Part shown: positions 11,219 through 21,277 of the stretch, in pieces
Position numbering within the stretch: the first letter of the stretch is position 1
How the letters are laid out: every line of letters starts with the position of its first letter
Origin: Streptomyces sp. L2
GTDB taxonomy: Bacteria; Actinomycetota; Actinomycetes; Streptomycetales; Streptomycetaceae
Length of the DNA stretch: 64,000 nt
Assembly: GCF_004124325.1 (NCBI RefSeq)
Contig: NZ_QBDT01000001.1
Location: 3,162,001-3,226,000 of the forward strand
Direction of reading: 5' to 3'
Notes under the pieces: model-generated
Database searches by the model: none
What the model saw: the letters and a program-made list of their open reading frames with translations, nothing else
Told to the model about the DNA's origin: nothing
Program-made: the position numbers and the translations under genes

Positions 11219-12564
11219 GCGTTCACCTCCGGGCGGTCCGCCCAGGCCGTCGACTTCGCCGGGTCGAAGGGGCAGCCCCGGCCCGTGATGTGCTGCTCAT
11301 ACTCCTCGCGGAAGTACTGCAGCGAGGAGAAGATCGGTGAGGCGGCGCCGTCACCGAGGGCGCAGAAGGACTTGCCGTTGATGTTGTCGGCGATGTCGTT
11401 CAGCTTGTCGAGGTCGGACATGCTGCCCTTGCCGGCTTCGATGTCCCGCATCAGCTGCACCAGCCAGTACGTCCCCTCGCGGCAGGGTGTGCACTTGCCG
11501 CAGGACTCGTGGGCGTAGAACTCGGTCCAGCGGGTCACCGCCCGCACCACGCAGGTCGTCTCGTCGAAGCACTGCAGGGCCTTCGTGCCGAGCATGGAAC
11601 CGGCGGCGCCGACTCCCTCGTAGTCGAGGGGGACGTCGAGGTGTTCGTCGGTGAACATCGGGGTCGAGGAGCCGCCGGGCGTCCAGAACTTCAGCCGGTG
11701 GCCGGGGCGCATCCCGCCGCTCATGTCGAGGAGCTGACGGAGTGTGATGCCGAGGGGCGCCTCGTACTGGCCGGGGCCGGCGACGTGGCCGCTGAGCGAG
11801 TACAGCGTGAAGCCGGGAGACTTCTCGCTGCCCATCGATCTGAACCAGTCTTTCCCGTTTTTCAGGATTGCGGGAACTGACGCGATCGATTCGACGTTAT
11901 TCACCACAGTCGGACAGGCGTAGAGGCCTTCCACCGCAGGGAAGGGGGGACGCAGCCGCGGTTGACCACGGCGGCCTTCGAGCGAGTCGAGCAGTGCGGT
12001 CTCCTCACCGCAGATGTACGCGCCCGCACCCGCGTGCACGGTGAGTTCGAGGTCGAGTCCGCTGCCCAGGATGTTCTCGCCGAGGTAGCCCGCCTCGTAG
12101 GCCTCGCGCACGGCCTCGTGCAACCGCCGCAGAACGGGGACGACTTCGCCACGCAGATAGATGAAGGCATGCGACGACCTGATGGCGTAACACGCGATCA
12201 CAATGCCCTCGATGAGGCTGTGCGGGTTCGCGAAGAGGAGCGGGATGTCCTTGCAGGTCCCGGGCTCCGATTCGTCGGCGTTGACAACTAGATAGTGCGG
12301 TTTTCCATCACCCTGGGGAATGAACTGCCACTTCATTCCCGTCGGGAACCCCGCGCCGCCGCGGCCGCGCAGACCGGAGTCCTTGACGTACGCGATCAGG
12401 TCGTCCGGTGACATGGCGAGCGCCTTGCGGAGTCCCTCGTACCCTTCGTGCCTCCGGTAGACGTCCAGAGACCAGGCCCGGTCCTCGTCCCAGAAGGCCG
12501 ACAGCACGGGTGCGAGCAGCTTCTCGGGGCTCGTGTCCTTCAGTTCGGGTGCCACGGTCATCAC
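11215..12564 (-). CDS. nuoF: NADH-quinone oxidoreductase subunit F (FMN, NADH site)
   Basis: This 449-residue flavoprotein accepts hydride from NADH onto FMN. The NADH/FMN glycine loop [10 protein letters not shown] is at residues 67-76, and the cluster N3 motif [10 protein letters not shown] sits near residues 353-362 with a fourth Cys near 399. Length agrees with the 51-kDa family. The start ATG at 12564 overlaps the nuoE stop (ATGA). A second ATG follows immediately and could also serve. Confidence 0.97.
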   Translation of the reverse strand: MMTVAPELKDTSPEKLLAPVLSAFWDEDRAWSLDVYRRHEGYEGLRKALAMSPDDLIAYVKDSGLRGRGGAGFPTGMKWQFIPQGDGKPHYLVVNADESEPGTCKDIPLLFANPHSLIEGIVIACYAIRSSHAFIYLRGEVVPVLRRLHEAVREAYEAGYLGENILGSGLDLELTVHAGAGAYICGEETALLDSLEGRRGQPRLRPPFPAVEGLYACPTVVNNVESIASVPAILKNGKDWFRSMGSEKSPGFTLYSLSGHVAGPGQYEAPLGITLRQLLDMSGGMRPGHRLKFWTPGGSSTPMFTDEHLDVPLDYEGVGAAGSMLGTKALQCFDETTCVVRAVTRWTEFYAHESCGKCTPCREGTYWLVQLMRDIEAGKGSMSDLDKLNDIADNINGKSFCALGDGAASPIFSSLQYFREEYEQHITGRGCPFDPAKSTAWADRPEVNA

Positions 12565-13460
12565 TCCCCCTCCTCGGCGGTAGGCCCTGCCGGATGAGCC
12601 GGGTCGGAGGCCGAGGTGTCCTGCGGCGCGTCATGAGAGCTGGGGTGTTCGGCCGGCGACGGCTCGGGCACCTCGTCCCGCGGTGCGTCGTGCGCCCCGG
12701 CGTCATGCGGACCGCCTTCGTGCGGACCGCCGTCGCGTGGATGGACCACGCGCGCGGGTGCGGCCTCTCCCCTGGCCAGGCGGAGGCCCACCAGCGACGC
12801 GGGTCCCGCACTGCCGCTCTCCTCGACGGCCCCGGGCCGCTCGTCGGGGAAGCCGGCCAGGATCCGCGCGGTCTCCTTGAAGGTGCACAGGCGGGCGCCG
12901 CGCGTGGGCTCCACGGGCCGTCCCGCGCGCAGGTCGTCGACCAGGCGCTTGGCGCTGCCGGGTGTCTGGTTGTCGAAGAACTCCCAGTTCACCATCACGA
13001 CGGGCGCGTAGTCGCAGGCGGCGTTGCACTCGATGTGCTCCAGGGTGACCAGGCCGTCGTCGGTGGTCTCGCCGTTGCCGACGCCCAGGTGTTCCTGGAG
13101 GGTCTCGAAGATCGCGTCGCCGCCCATCACCGCGCAGAGGGTGTTGGTGCACACGCCGACCTGGTAGTCACCGGAGGGCCGGCGCCGGTACATGCTGTAG
13201 AAGGTGGCGACGGCGGTGACCTCGGCGGTGGTGAGGTCGAGCATGTCCGCGCAGAACTTCATGCCGGTGCGCGTGACGTGCCCTTCCTCGGCCTGCACGA
13301 GGTGGAGCAGCGGCAGCAGGGCGGACCGGGAGTCCGGGTAGCGCGCGATGACCTCGCGCGCGTCCGCCTCCAGGCGGGCCCGGACGTCGTCCGGGTAGGC
13401 GGGCGCGGGCAGTTCGGGCATGCCCAGGCTGACGCCCCGCTCCGAAGAAGAGGTGGTCAC
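12561..13460 (-). CDS. nuoE: NADH-quinone oxidoreductase subunit E (2Fe-2S)
   Basis: This is the thioredoxin-fold 24-kDa subunit carrying cluster N1a. The ligands are Cys 104, 109, 145 and 149 in CTNTLC and CNAAC. It is 299 residues long against about 166 in E. coli. The extra length is a C-terminal tail of about 90 residues rich in His, Pro, Gly and Asp (for example [15 protein letters not shown]) that looks disordered. GTG 13460 overlaps the nuoD stop by 4 bp, which fixes the start. Function is secure; the role of the tail is unknown. Confidence 0.96.
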   Translation of the reverse strand: MTTSSSERGVSLGMPELPAPAYPDDVRARLEADAREVIARYPDSRSALLPLLHLVQAEEGHVTRTGMKFCADMLDLTTAEVTAVATFYSMYRRRPSGDYQVGVCTNTLCAVMGGDAIFETLQEHLGVGNGETTDDGLVTLEHIECNAACDYAPVVMVNWEFFDNQTPGSAKRLVDDLRAGRPVEPTRGARLCTFKETARILAGFPDERPGAVEESGSAGPASLVGLRLARGEAAPARVVHPRDGGPHEGGPHDAGAHDAPRDEVPEPSPAEHPSSHDAPQDTSASDPAHPAGPTAEEGE

Positions 13461-14788
13461 CGGTCGACGCCTCCCATCACGGGGTCGATGGACGCCACGG
13501 CGACGATCACGTCGGCGACCTGGCCGCCCTCGCACATCGCCGCCATGGCTTGCAGGTTGGTGAAGGACGGGTCGCGGAAGTGGACCCGGTAGGGGCGGGT
13601 GCCGCCGTCGGAGACCGCGTGCACACCGAGTTCGCCCTTGGGTGACTCGACGGCCGCGTAGGCCTGTCCCGGCGGGACCCGGAAGCCCTCGGTGACCAGC
13701 TTGAAGTGGTGGATCAGGGACTCCATGGAAGTGCCCATGATCTTCTTGATGTGGTCGAGGGAGTTGCCGAGTCCGTCCGGGCCCAGGGCGAGCTGTGCGG
13801 GCCAGGCGATCTTCTTGTCGGCGACCATGACGGGGCCGGGCTGCAGCCGGTCCAGGCACTGCTCGACGATCCTGAGCGACTGGCGCATCTCCTCCAGGCG
13901 GATCAGGAAGCGGCCGTAGGCGTCGCAGGTGTCGGCGGTGGGGATGTCGAAGTCGTACGTCTCGTAGTCGCAGTACGGCTGGGTCTTGCGGAGGTCGTGC
14001 GGCAGGCCGGTGGCGCGCAGGATCGGGCCGGTGGCGCCGAGGGCCATGCAGCCGGCCAGGTCGAGGTAGCCGATGTCCTGCATGCGGGCCTTGAAGATGG
14101 GATTCCCGGTGGCGAGCGCGTCGTACTCCGGGAGGTTCTTGTTCATCTTCTTCACGAACTCGCGGATCTGGTCCACCGCGCCGGGCGGCAGGTCCTGGGC
14201 GAGTCCGCCGGGCCGGATGTACGCGTGGTTCATGCGCAGGCCGGTGACCAGCTCGTAGATGTCGAGGATCATTTCACGGTCACGGAATCCGTAGATCATG
14301 ATCGTGGTGGCGCCGAGTTCCATGCCGCCGGTGGCGATGCACACCAGGTGGGAGGAGAGCCGGTTCAGCTCCATCAGGAGCACCCGGATGATCTTCGCGC
14401 GCTCGGGGATCTCGTCCTCGATGCCGAGGAGCTTCTCGACGGCGAGACAGTAGGCGGTCTCGTTGAAGAAGGACGTCAGGTAGTCCATGCGCGTCACGAA
14501 CGTGGTGCCCTGCGTCCAGGTCCGGTATTCGAGGTTCTTCTCGATGCCGGTGTGGAGGTAGCCGATGCCGCAGCGGGCCTCGGTGACCGTCTCGCCCTCG
14601 ATCTCCAGGATGAGCCGGAGCACTCCATGGGTGGACGGGTGCTGGGGACCCATGTTGACGACGACGCGTTCGTCGTCGGCGCGGGCCGCGGACTGGACGA
14701 CCTCGTCCCAGTCGCCACCGGTGACCGTGTACACGGTGCCCTCGGTGGTCTCCCGCGCGGAGGCGGACGACGGGTGTGTGCTGCTCAC
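13457..14788 (-). CDS. nuoD: NADH-quinone oxidoreductase subunit D
   Basis: This 49-kDa-type subunit forms most of the quinone pocket. The hairpin motif [10 protein letters not shown] (His 50 and His 54) and [10 protein letters not shown] are present. The protein has 443 residues, with an N-terminal extension of about 40 residues before the conserved core. GTG 14788 overlaps the nuoC stop (GTGA), so the long upstream frame to 15142 is a shadow. In this organism the quinone is expected to be menaquinone, consistent with the mqn/men genes 7 kb away. Confidence 0.97.
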   Translation of the reverse strand: MSSTHPSSASARETTEGTVYTVTGGDWDEVVQSAARADDERVVVNMGPQHPSTHGVLRLILEIEGETVTEARCGIGYLHTGIEKNLEYRTWTQGTTFVTRMDYLTSFFNETAYCLAVEKLLGIEDEIPERAKIIRVLLMELNRLSSHLVCIATGGMELGATTIMIYGFRDREMILDIYELVTGLRMNHAYIRPGGLAQDLPPGAVDQIREFVKKMNKNLPEYDALATGNPIFKARMQDIGYLDLAGCMALGATGPILRATGLPHDLRKTQPYCDYETYDFDIPTADTCDAYGRFLIRLEEMRQSLRIVEQCLDRLQPGPVMVADKKIAWPAQLALGPDGLGNSLDHIKKIMGTSMESLIHHFKLVTEGFRVPPGQAYAAVESPKGELGVHAVSDGGTRPYRVHFRDPSFTNLQAMAAMCEGGQVADVIVAVASIDPVMGGVDR

Positions 14789-15546
14789 GAGTACGACCTC
14801 CGCTGGTCCGGAGCCGGGATCTGGGCGCCCTTGTACTCGACGGGGATGCCGCCGAGGGGGTAGTCCTTGCGCTGCGGGTGGCCCTGCCAGTCGTCCGGCA
14901 TCATGATCCGCGTCAGGGCCGGGTGGCCGTCGAAGACGATCCCGAAGAAGTCGTAGGTCTCGCGTTCGTGCCAGTCGTTGGTGGGATACACGGAGACCAG
15001 GGACGGGATACGCCGGTCGCTGTCGGGGGCGCTGACTTCGAGGCGGATCAGCCGGTTGTGGGTGATCGAGCGCAGGTGGTAGACGGCGTGCAGCTCGCGG
15101 CCCTTGTCGTTCGGGTAGTGGACGCCGCTGACGCCGGTGCACAGCTCGAAGCGCAGGGCCGGGTCGTCGCGCAGGGTGCGGGCGACGCGGACGAGGTGTT
15201 CGCGTTCGACGTGGAAGGTGATCTCGTCGCGATCGACGACCGTCTTCTCGAGGGCGTTGCCGGGCAGGAGTCCCTGTTCCTCCAGGGCGCCCTCCAGTTC
15301 GTCGGCGACCTCGTCGAACCAGCCGCCGTAGGGGCGGGTGGCCGGGCCGGGGAGCCGGACCGAGCGGACCAGGCCGCCGTAGCCGGAGGTGTCGCCGCCG
15401 CCCGCGGTGCCGAACATGCCGCGCTGGACGCGGATCTCCTCGCCGCCCTGGCCGCGCTGTCCGGGGAGGTTGGAGGCGGAGAGGTCCTTCTCGGGGTTCA
15501 CCCCGTTCGACCCGCCTGTGCCGTTGGTGCCGTTTCCGTCGCTCAC
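14785..15546 (-). CDS. nuoC: NADH-quinone oxidoreductase subunit C
   Basis: This is the 30-kDa hydrophilic connecting subunit, 253 residues. The signature [20 protein letters not shown] and the following [18 protein letters not shown] identify it. It is separate from nuoD, unlike the fused nuoCD of E. coli. The N-terminal 70 residues are Gly/Asn-rich and unlike other NuoC proteins. GTG 15546 overlaps the nuoB stop by 4 bp and sets the start. Confidence 0.96.
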   Translation of the reverse strand: MSDGNGTNGTGGSNGVNPEKDLSASNLPGQRGQGGEEIRVQRGMFGTAGGGDTSGYGGLVRSVRLPGPATRPYGGWFDEVADELEGALEEQGLLPGNALEKTVVDRDEITFHVEREHLVRVARTLRDDPALRFELCTGVSGVHYPNDKGRELHAVYHLRSITHNRLIRLEVSAPDSDRRIPSLVSVYPTNDWHERETYDFFGIVFDGHPALTRIMMPDDWQGHPQRKDYPLGGIPVEYKGAQIPAPDQRRSYS

Positions 15547-16097
15547 CGCAGCAGCCCCTTCATCTCGATCGTGGGCAGGGCCTTGAGCGCCGCCTCCTCC
15601 GCCTCGCGGGCGGCTTCCGCCGCGTTCACGCCGAGCTTGGAGGACTGGATCTTCTGGTGGAGCTTGAGGATCGCGTCCATCAGCATCTCGGGGCGGGGCG
15701 GGCAGCCGGGCAGGTAGATGTCGACGGGGACGATGTGGTCGACGCCCTGGACGATGGCGTAGTTGTTGAACATGCCGCCCGAGGAGGCGCAGACGCCCAT
15801 GGAGATCACCCACTTCGGGTTGGGCATCTGGTCGTAGACCTGCCGCAGCACCGGCGCCATCTTCTGGCTGACCCGGCCGGCGACGATCATCAGGTCGGCC
15901 TGGCGCGGCGAGCCGCGGAAGACCTCCATGCCGAAGCGCGCGAGGTCATAGCGGCCGGCGCCGGTCGTCATCATCTCGATGGCGCAGCAGGCGAGGCCGA
16001 ACGTGGCCGGGAAGACGGACGCCTTGCGCACCCAGCCCGCGGCCTGCTCGACGGTGGTCAGCAGGAATCCGCTCGGCAGTTTTTCTTCGAGTCCCAT
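15543..16097 (-). CDS. nuoB: NADH-quinone oxidoreductase subunit B (cluster N2)
   Basis: NuoB, 184 residues, binds the terminal 4Fe-4S cluster N2 that reduces the quinone. The ligands are the tandem Cys 37-38 (CCAIEMM), Cys 103 (GVCASSGG) and Cys 132 (LPGCPPRPE). A C-terminal Ala/Glu-rich tail of 30 residues follows the core. The start is 13 bp downstream of the nuoA stop, in the same operon. Confidence 0.97.
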   Translation of the reverse strand: MGLEEKLPSGFLLTTVEQAAGWVRKASVFPATFGLACCAIEMMTTGAGRYDLARFGMEVFRGSPRQADLMIVAGRVSQKMAPVLRQVYDQMPNPKWVISMGVCASSGGMFNNYAIVQGVDHIVPVDIYLPGCPPRPEMLMDAILKLHQKIQSSKLGVNAAEAAREAEEAALKALPTIEMKGLLR

Positions 16098-16110
16098 GTC
16101 CTAAGGCCCC

Positions 16111-16470
16111 TCAGTCCCATTCCAGGCCGCCGCGCCGCCATACGTACGCGTACGCGACGAAGACGGTGAGCACGAAGAGCAGCATCTCCACGAGCCCGAA
16201 AACACCCAGGGCGTCGAAGGTGACGGCCCAGGGGTAGAGGAAGACGATCTCGATGTCGAAGACGATGAAGAGCATCGCCGTCAGGTAGTACTTGATGGGG
16301 AAGCGCCCGCCGCCGGCCGGCGTGGGGGTCGGCTCGATGCCGCACTCGTAGGCGTCGAGTTTGGCGCGGTTGTACCGCTTCGGACCGATCAGCGTGGCCA
16401 TGACCACGGAGAAGATCGCAAAGCCTGCCCCGAGGGCTCCCAGTACGAGGATGGGCGCATACGCGTTCAC
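16111..16470 (-). CDS. nuoA: NADH-quinone oxidoreductase subunit A, first gene of the nuo operon
   Basis: This 119-residue membrane subunit has three helices (about 5-27, 62-85 and 90-111). The conserved loop between helices 1 and 2 carries YECGIEP (Cys 43), the segment known to change conformation in complex I. It opens the 14-gene operon that runs A-B-C-D-E-F-G-H-I-J-K-L-M-N without interruption. The upstream region of more than 600 bp holds a palindrome at 16589-16604 that fits Rex and Crp consensus sites, so the operon is probably controlled by redox state and/or cAMP. Confidence 0.96.
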   Translation of the reverse strand: MNAYAPILVLGALGAGFAIFSVVMATLIGPKRYNRAKLDAYECGIEPTPTPAGGGRFPIKYYLTAMLFIVFDIEIVFLYPWAVTFDALGVFGLVEMLLFVLTVFVAYAYVWRRGGLEWD

Positions 16471-17224
16471 CGCTCCTCGCTCCTCTCAGTCGGCGCTGAC
16501 TGCTGGCGGTTGCATCGGACTCACGCTCTGTCTCACCGGTCCCACCGACCCCTCTCGCCCCGCTCGTCCCGGACGAAGATCGAGAACATGTGAAGCAGGT
16601 CACAAGCCCAACTGCCACGCATCTTATGCCCGCCGCTCTGTGATCTGCGACACGGGGTATTCCACAAGCTTTGTGATCTCCACCACCTGACGAAGGATCA
16701 TGAAGTCGGATGATGGGTGATCTTCATACGCGAAGCGTTCAGGTGATCACCAGAAGTGACAATTCCGCTCGTCGTCGCAGGCCGGAGGGGTCGTCTCAAT
16801 ATCAAGAGAGTTCTCCTGCATGCAAATTGGTGCTGGACCGGGCGGGCTGGTAGAGGGTCCCGTTCACACATCAGAGGGAGCTTGGGGCACCGAAGTGGAC
16901 GCCATCCGGCGCGTGCACGCGTTCACGAACTCCCTCCCGCGCGGGACGCCGCCCTTCCGGTAACCGTTCCGTGACCTCCGCCACATCCATGAGAGGCGGA
17001 TGAGAGCCGGGCTTGGCCATCCATCCCAACCAGTGGTAAGTGCGGGGCAATTCGGGCGTAATGATGAAAGACCGTGATCATGGGCTTGATCACCTGCGTC
17101 CGCAATGTCCGTTACGGCGTCAATAAAGAGTGACGCGCCGGGCATTCGGGGCCCGGATTGAGCAACTGTGGCGCAGCACACGTTTCTTGAAGATATGAAG
17201 GAGCCCCTGGTACCGGTTGTTCCC
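16471..17224. other. Long divergent intergenic region between nuoA and an NlpC/P60 gene
   Basis: No coding region fits Streptomyces codon use across this 754-bp stretch, and it is less GC-rich than its neighbours. It holds the Rex/Crp-like site at 16589-16604 and a perfect 10-bp palindrome GGTGATCACC at 16742-16751. It should contain the nuo promoter and the promoter of the NlpC/P60 gene. I looked for a ydaO-type c-di-AMP riboswitch, common upstream of Streptomyces cell-wall hydrolases, and did not recognise one. Confidence 0.6.
16589..16604 (-). promoter_or_regulatory. Rex- or Crp-like operator upstream of nuoA
   Basis: The 16-bp sequence TGTGAAGCAGGTCACA has perfect TGTGA/TCACA half sites. 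It matches 12 of 16 positions of the Streptomyces Rex operator (ROP, TGTGAACNNNTTCACA type) and also fits the GTG-N6-GNCAC pattern described for Streptomyces Crp. It lies about 120 bp upstream of the nuoA start. A possible minus-strand -10 box, TAAGAT (bases 16626-16621), lies just upstream of it; no convincing -35 box was found. Rex control of nuo is reported for S. coelicolor as I recall it; which protein binds here cannot be told from sequence. Confidence 0.55.
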
Positions 17225-18046
17225 ATGTCCCACACCGCTCACATACGCAGCCACCGGAAACCCCGCCGCAGCGCGTCGAAAGTCGCGATGCGGGCCGGAG
17301 TTGCCGGTGGCGTCCTCAGCACCCTGGCAGTGGCCGGGGCCTCCGGCTCGGCGAACGCCGCCGAGCCGGTGACGCAGACCCTCGAACTGCCCACCCTCAC
17401 GGCCGACCTGGCCACTCAGGTCGCCCAGTCCGCGGACGCCACGCAGCAGGCCGCCGCGAACTACGCGCTGCAGGCCGAGCGTGACACGGCCGCCGCAAAG
17501 GCCGCGAAGCAGGCCAAGGCGGACCTCGCGGACGCGAAGCAGAAGGCTGAGGCCAAGCGCAAGGCCGCAGAGGAGGCCGCCCGCAAGAAGGCCGCCGAGC
17601 GCGCCTCGCGCAGCACAGAGCGGACCACGCTCTCCACCTCGGCGGGCACGGGCACCTCCGTCGGCACCTCCACCGGCAGCTCGACGGCCACCGGTTCGGC
17701 CGCCGCCGTCATCTCCTTCGTCAAGGCGCAGATCGGCAAGGCGTACGTCTCCGGCGCCACCGGCCCGTCCGCCTACGACTGCTCCGGCCTGGTGCAGACG
17801 GCCTTCAAGCAGGTGGGCATCAGCCTGCCGCGCGTCTCCCAGGACCAGTCGACCGCCGGCACCCAGGTGTCGCTGAGCAACCTGCAGCCGGGCGACATCC
17901 TGTACTGGGGTGGCGCGGGCAGCGCGTACCACGTCGCGGTGTACGTGGGCGACGGCATGTTCGTCGGCGCGCAGAACCCCTCCAGCGGGGTCGTGGAGAA
18001 GCCGCTGTCGTACGACCCGCCGAGCGGGGCCGTGCGGGTGCTCTGA
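17225..18046 (+). CDS. Secreted NlpC/P60 peptidoglycan endopeptidase
   Basis: The 273-residue protein should cleave peptide stems of peptidoglycan outside the membrane. It has a basic N-terminus and a Sec-type signal peptide ending near SANAAEP. An Ala/Lys/Glu-rich coiled coil follows (roughly residues 75-125), then a Ser/Thr/Gly linker, and a C-terminal NlpC/P60 domain with catalytic Cys in [11 protein letters not shown] and His in [11 protein letters not shown]. Start choice is uncertain: ATG 17225 gives the best signal peptide, but the nearest AAGGAG lies about 25 nt upstream, and the frame is open back to a GTG at 17168. The gene stands alone, divergent from nuo, and is followed by a hairpin. 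Confidence 0.9.
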   Translation: MSHTAHIRSHRKPRRSASKVAMRAGVAGGVLSTLAVAGASGSANAAEPVTQTLELPTLTADLATQVAQSADATQQAAANYALQAERDTAAAKAAKQAKADLADAKQKAEAKRKAAEEAARKKAAERASRSTERTTLSTSAGTGTSVGTSTGSSTATGSAAAVISFVKAQIGKAYVSGATGPSAYDCSGLVQTAFKQVGISLPRVSQDQSTAGTQVSLSNLQPGDILYWGGAGSAYHVAVYVGDGMFVGAQNPSSGVVEKPLSYDPPSGAVRVL

Positions 18047-18075
18047 GCACCTCCACGCCTCTCACACGGGCACGC

Positions 18076-18106
18076 AGGGCCGCAGCCGCTCGGGGGCAGC
18101 GGCCCT
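18076..18106 (+). terminator. Hairpin after the NlpC/P60 gene
   Basis: Perfect 8-bp arms AGGGCCGC (18076-18083) and GCGGCCCT (18099-18106) with a 15-nt loop lie 30 bp after the stop codon. This is a probable factor-independent terminator separating the gene from the deformylase gene. Confidence 0.6.
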
Positions 18107-18179
18107 TGCTCGTCTCCTGGCATCCTCTGGCACGGGCCGCCGCACGGGCGGTCCGTCCAGAAGGCAAGGAGGCAGCGCG

Positions 18180-18809
18180 ATGCCACGCGTGTTCGTTCAG
18201 GGAAGCCCCGCCGACCACTACCCCAGGTACGCCCCGGAGGCGGGACGCGGCGCGGTGCGCCGTATCACCGAGGTCGGCGAGGAGGTCCTGCACCGGCCGT
18301 GCCGGGACGTCACGGAGTTCGGCCCCGACCTCGCCGCACTCATCGACGACATGTTCCTCACCATGTACGCCGCGGACGGAGCGGGTCTGGCGGCGAATCA
18401 GGTGGGGGTCGGTCTGCGGCTGTTCGTGTACGACTGCCCCGATGACGAAGGAGTCCGACATGTCGGACACGTCGTCAATCCGGTGCTTGAGCACTCCGGT
18501 GCGGCCGGGCGGCGGCTGATCGACGACGGTGAGGGCTGCCTGTCGGTGCCGGGCGTCGTCATGGCCGTACCGAGGCCGGACCGGGCCGTCGTCCACGGGC
18601 AGGACAGGGACGGCCGGCCGCTCACCGTCGAGGGCACGGGCTACTTCGCGCGCTGCCTCGCCCACGAGACCGACCACACGTACGGCCACATCTATCTCGA
18701 CCGCCTCTCGAAGCGGGAGAAAAAGGACGCCCTGCGGCAGATGGCGGCCCAGCGGGACGAGGTGATCGCCCGCCGGGCCGCCAAGGCGACGGAGCTGAGC
18801 CGGCCCTAG
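18180..18809 (+). CDS. def: Peptide deformylase
   Basis: This metalloenzyme removes the formyl group from the N-terminal methionine of new proteins. The 209-residue protein has all three family motifs: [13 protein letters not shown] and HETDH (near residues 162-166), which supply the metal ligands Cys and two His and the catalytic Glu. A strong AAGGAGG lies 7 bp before ATG 18180, which decides the start over the longer open frame upstream. It stands alone rather than beside fmt, so it is probably one of several deformylase paralogues, as is usual in Streptomyces. Confidence 0.95.
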   Translation: MPRVFVQGSPADHYPRYAPEAGRGAVRRITEVGEEVLHRPCRDVTEFGPDLAALIDDMFLTMYAADGAGLAANQVGVGLRLFVYDCPDDEGVRHVGHVVNPVLEHSGAAGRRLIDDGEGCLSVPGVVMAVPRPDRAVVHGQDRDGRPLTVEGTGYFARCLAHETDHTYGHIYLDRLSKREKKDALRQMAAQRDEVIARRAAKATELSRP

Positions 18810-18826
18810 GCCCCGCCGACCACCCC

Positions 18827-18855
18827 GCCCCGAAGGCTCATCACGCCTTCGGGGC
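18827..18855. terminator. Bidirectional terminator between def and menJ-like gene
   Basis: Perfect 11-bp arms GCCCCGAAGGC (18827-18837) and GCCTTCGGGGC (18845-18855) enclose a 7-nt loop. The structure overlaps the last codons and stop of the convergent reductase gene, so it could terminate both transcripts. Confidence 0.75.
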
Positions 18856-20193
18856 CACCTTGCTCAGGCCGTTGATGACGCGGTCCATCGCGTCGCCGCC
18901 CGTGGGGTCGGTGAGGTTGGCCAGCAGTTTGAGGGTGAACTTCATCAGCACGGGGTGGGTCAGGCCCCGCTGGGCGGCGATCTGCATGACCTTCGGGTTT
19001 CCGATGAGCTTCACGAAGGCGCGGCCGAGGGTGTAGTAGCCGCCGTAGGTGTCCTTCAGGACGCGCGGGTAGCGCTGCAGGGCGAGTTCACGCTGGGCCG
19101 GGGTGGCGCGCCCGAGGGCCTGGACGATGACCTCGGCGGCGAGCTGGCCGGACTCCATGGCGTAGGCGATGCCCTCGCCGTTGAAGGGGTTCACCAGGCC
19201 GCCGGCGTCGCCGACGAGCAGCAGCCCGCGCGTGTAGTGCGGCTGCCGGTTGAACGCCATGGGCAGGGCGGCGCCGCGGATCGGGCCGGTCATGTTCTCG
19301 GGGGTGTAGCCCCAGTCCTCCGGCATGGAGGCGCACCAGGCCTTGAGGATCTCGCGCCAGTCGAGGTCCTTGAAGGAGGCGGAGGTGTTGAGGACGCCGA
19401 GACCGACGTTGGAGGTGCCGTCGCCCATGCCGAAGATCCAGCCGTAGCCGGGCAGCAGGCGGTCCTGGGGTCCGCGCCGGTCCCACAGCTCCAGCCAGGA
19501 CTCCAGATAGTCGTCGTCGTGGCGGGGCGAGGTGAAGTAGGTGCGCACGGCGACGCCCATCGGGCGGTCCTCGCGGCGGTGCAGGCCCATCGCGAGGGAG
19601 AGCCGGGTGGAGTTGCCGTCGGCGGCGACCACCAGCGGCGCGTGGAAGGTGACCTCGCGCTTCTCCTCGCCCAGCTTGGCCGTCACGCCGGTGATGCGGC
19701 CGGTGCGGTCGTCGACGACCGGGCCGGAGACGTTGCAGCGCTCGTAGAGGCGGGCGCCGGCCTTCTGGGCGTTGCGGGCGAGCTGCTCGTCGAAGTCGTC
19801 GCGCTTGCGGACGAGGCCGTAGTTCGGATAGGTGGCGAGATCCGGCCAGTCCAGCTGGAGGCGGGTGCCGCCGCCGATGATCCTCAGGCCCTTGTTGCGC
19901 AGCCAGCCGGCTTCCTCGGAGATGTCGATGCCCATGGCGACGAGCTGCTTGACCGCGCGCGGGGTGAGGCCGTCGCCGCAGACCTTCTCGCGGGGGAACT
20001 CGGTCTTCTCCAGCAGGAGTACGTCGAGTCCGGCGCGGGCGAGGTGGTAGGCGGTAGTGGACCCGGCCGGGCCGGCGCCCACGACGATCACGTCGGCGGT
20101 GCTCTCGGGCGAGGGCCCGGAGGACGGCTTGGACGAGGGCCCGGAGGAGGGCTCGGAGTACGGCTCGGAGTGGGGCTCGGTCTCGACGGTCAC
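18841..20193 (-). CDS. menJ: Geranylgeranyl-reductase-family flavoprotein, probable menaquinone reductase MenJ
   Basis: The 450-residue FAD-dependent oxidoreductase has the Rossmann motif VIVVGAGPAGSTTAYHLAR near residues 36-54 and the second FAD motif GDAGGLVNPFNGEGI near 300. In mycobacteria the homologue MenJ saturates one isoprene unit of menaquinone; the location beside menG and mqnC and next to complex I supports the same role. Phytoene- or archaeal-lipid-type reductases share the family, so substrate is inferred. The first 33 residues are a low-complexity Ser/Glu/Pro tract of SEP and SGP repeats. GTG 20193 is preceded by GGGGAGA. Confidence 0.75.
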   Translation of the reverse strand: MTVETEPHSEPYSEPSSGPSSKPSSGPSPESTADVIVVGAGPAGSTTAYHLARAGLDVLLLEKTEFPREKVCGDGLTPRAVKQLVAMGIDISEEAGWLRNKGLRIIGGGTRLQLDWPDLATYPNYGLVRKRDDFDEQLARNAQKAGARLYERCNVSGPVVDDRTGRITGVTAKLGEEKREVTFHAPLVVAADGNSTRLSLAMGLHRREDRPMGVAVRTYFTSPRHDDDYLESWLELWDRRGPQDRLLPGYGWIFGMGDGTSNVGLGVLNTSASFKDLDWREILKAWCASMPEDWGYTPENMTGPIRGAALPMAFNRQPHYTRGLLLVGDAGGLVNPFNGEGIAYAMESGQLAAEVIVQALGRATPAQRELALQRYPRVLKDTYGGYYTLGRAFVKLIGNPKVMQIAAQRGLTHPVLMKFTLKLLANLTDPTGGDAMDRVINGLSKVAPKA

Positions 20194-20289
20194 GGCGGGA
20201 TCTCCCCAAGTTCGGAATCTGCGTGCCGGCCGGCACTGGACATGGGCAGTCTATTCAGCGGAACCGATCACCGGCTGAAGGGCTGCCCC

Positions 20290-20850
20290 GTGAACGAAGC
20301 TCTCCCCGCAGTACGGCTGCGCGTGCCCACCCACGAGGACGCGTTCGCCTGGCACCGCGTCTTCGACGACCCGGAGGTCATGGAGTTCTACGGCGGCCGG
20401 CCCGCGGAGTTGTCCGTGTACGAGGAGCTGACCGCGCGCCAGCGGCGGCACGACGCGGAGTACGGCTTCTGCCTGTGGACCCTGCTGGGCGACGACGGGG
20501 AGGTCATCGGTTTCACGGGCGCCCAGCCCTGGCAGCCGGACTGGGGGCCGGTCGGCGAGATAGAGATCGGCTGGCGGCTCGGCCGGGCGCACTGGGGCCG
20601 GGGGCACGCCACCGCGGCCGCGCGCGAGACGCTGGACCGCGTCCGGGCGGCCGGGGTGCCGGGAGTGGTGGCGATGGTACGGCCCGGCAACGAGCGGTCG
20701 ATCTCAGTGACCCGGCGGCTCGGCATGACGCCGGCGGAGACCTTCACGCACCCGGCACTGAACGAACCGGCGCTCTGCTTCCGGCTCGCGTTCGACGCCC
20801 CGAGCCCGCGCTCGACACCACCGAGCAACCCACCGAGTAACCCAAAGTAG
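20290..20850 (+). CDS. GNAT-family N-acetyltransferase
   Basis: The 186-residue protein resembles RimJ/RimL-type acetyltransferases, which acetylate protein N-termini or small amines using acetyl-CoA. The CoA-binding motif is seen in WRLGRAHWGRGHATAAA near residue 100, followed by the beta-bulge region and NERSISVTRRLGM typical of motif B. I chose GTG 20290; an ATG at 20242 in frame is an alternative, but it overlaps the promoter space of the divergent reductase. The C-terminus ends in short SNPPSNP repeats. Substrate cannot be told from sequence. Confidence 0.85.
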   Translation: MNEALPAVRLRVPTHEDAFAWHRVFDDPEVMEFYGGRPAELSVYEELTARQRRHDAEYGFCLWTLLGDDGEVIGFTGAQPWQPDWGPVGEIEIGWRLGRAHWGRGHATAAARETLDRVRAAGVPGVVAMVRPGNERSISVTRRLGMTPAETFTHPALNEPALCFRLAFDAPSPRSTPPSNPPSNPK

Positions 20851-20932
20851 CCGACTGTCACAGAAAGACACCAGCGCCTTCCGGGCGGCCCGTGCCGGAG
20901 TTACCCTGCCAGTACCGCTGGGGGTGACATCT

Positions 20933-21277
20933 GTGCGCATAACACCCAATACACCCGAAGTACGCGTTCCACGGCTGGTCGGTCTGATGGCCGTGGACGC
21001 GCGCGAGACGGCCCGGGCTCGGGGCCTGTTCCTGAACGCGCCGGACCGGCCCGACTTCCACCGCACGGTCGTCGAGTACGTCGTACGCCAGTACCCGCAG
21101 CCCGGCGCCGAGGTGCCGCCGGACGCCATGGTGTACGTGTGGTTCGACTTCGGCCCGGGAGAGGGCGGCGGAGGCGTGCGCGAGCCACGCATTCCGGGAC
21201 CGCCCCGGGGCGGCCTGCAACGCGAACTGGACGAGCCGGGCGACCCGTACGCCGCCGTCGGGCTCAGCTCGCCTTGA
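20933..21277 (+). CDS. Small single-PASTA-domain protein
   Basis: The 114-residue protein contains one PASTA-like unit: [20 protein letters not shown], then [23 protein letters not shown] domains bind peptidoglycan fragments in kinases and penicillin-binding proteins, but this protein has no signal peptide or membrane helix, so its location is unclear. Start GTG 20933 follows GGGGGTGA at good spacing; a GTG at 20924 is the alternative. Its 3' end overlaps the convergent menG gene by 14 bp. It is of a kind often conserved near menG in Streptomyces (from memory). Confidence 0.75.
   Translation: MRITPNTPEVRVPRLVGLMAVDARETARARGLFLNAPDRPDFHRTVVEYVVRQYPQPGAEVPPDAMVYVWFDFGPGEGGGGVREPRIPGPPRGGLQRELDEPGDPYAAVGLSSP

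Noticed and set aside
16471..17224. c-di-AMP (ydaO-type) riboswitch before the NlpC/P60 gene
   Set aside because: Such elements precede many Streptomyces wall hydrolase genes, so I looked for the conserved core, but could not find it. The leader has only simple palindromes.
17225..17330. Twin-arginine signal on the NlpC/P60 protein
   Set aside because: The N-terminus has RKPRRSAS but the residues after the arginines do not fit the RRxFLK pattern; a Sec signal is more likely.
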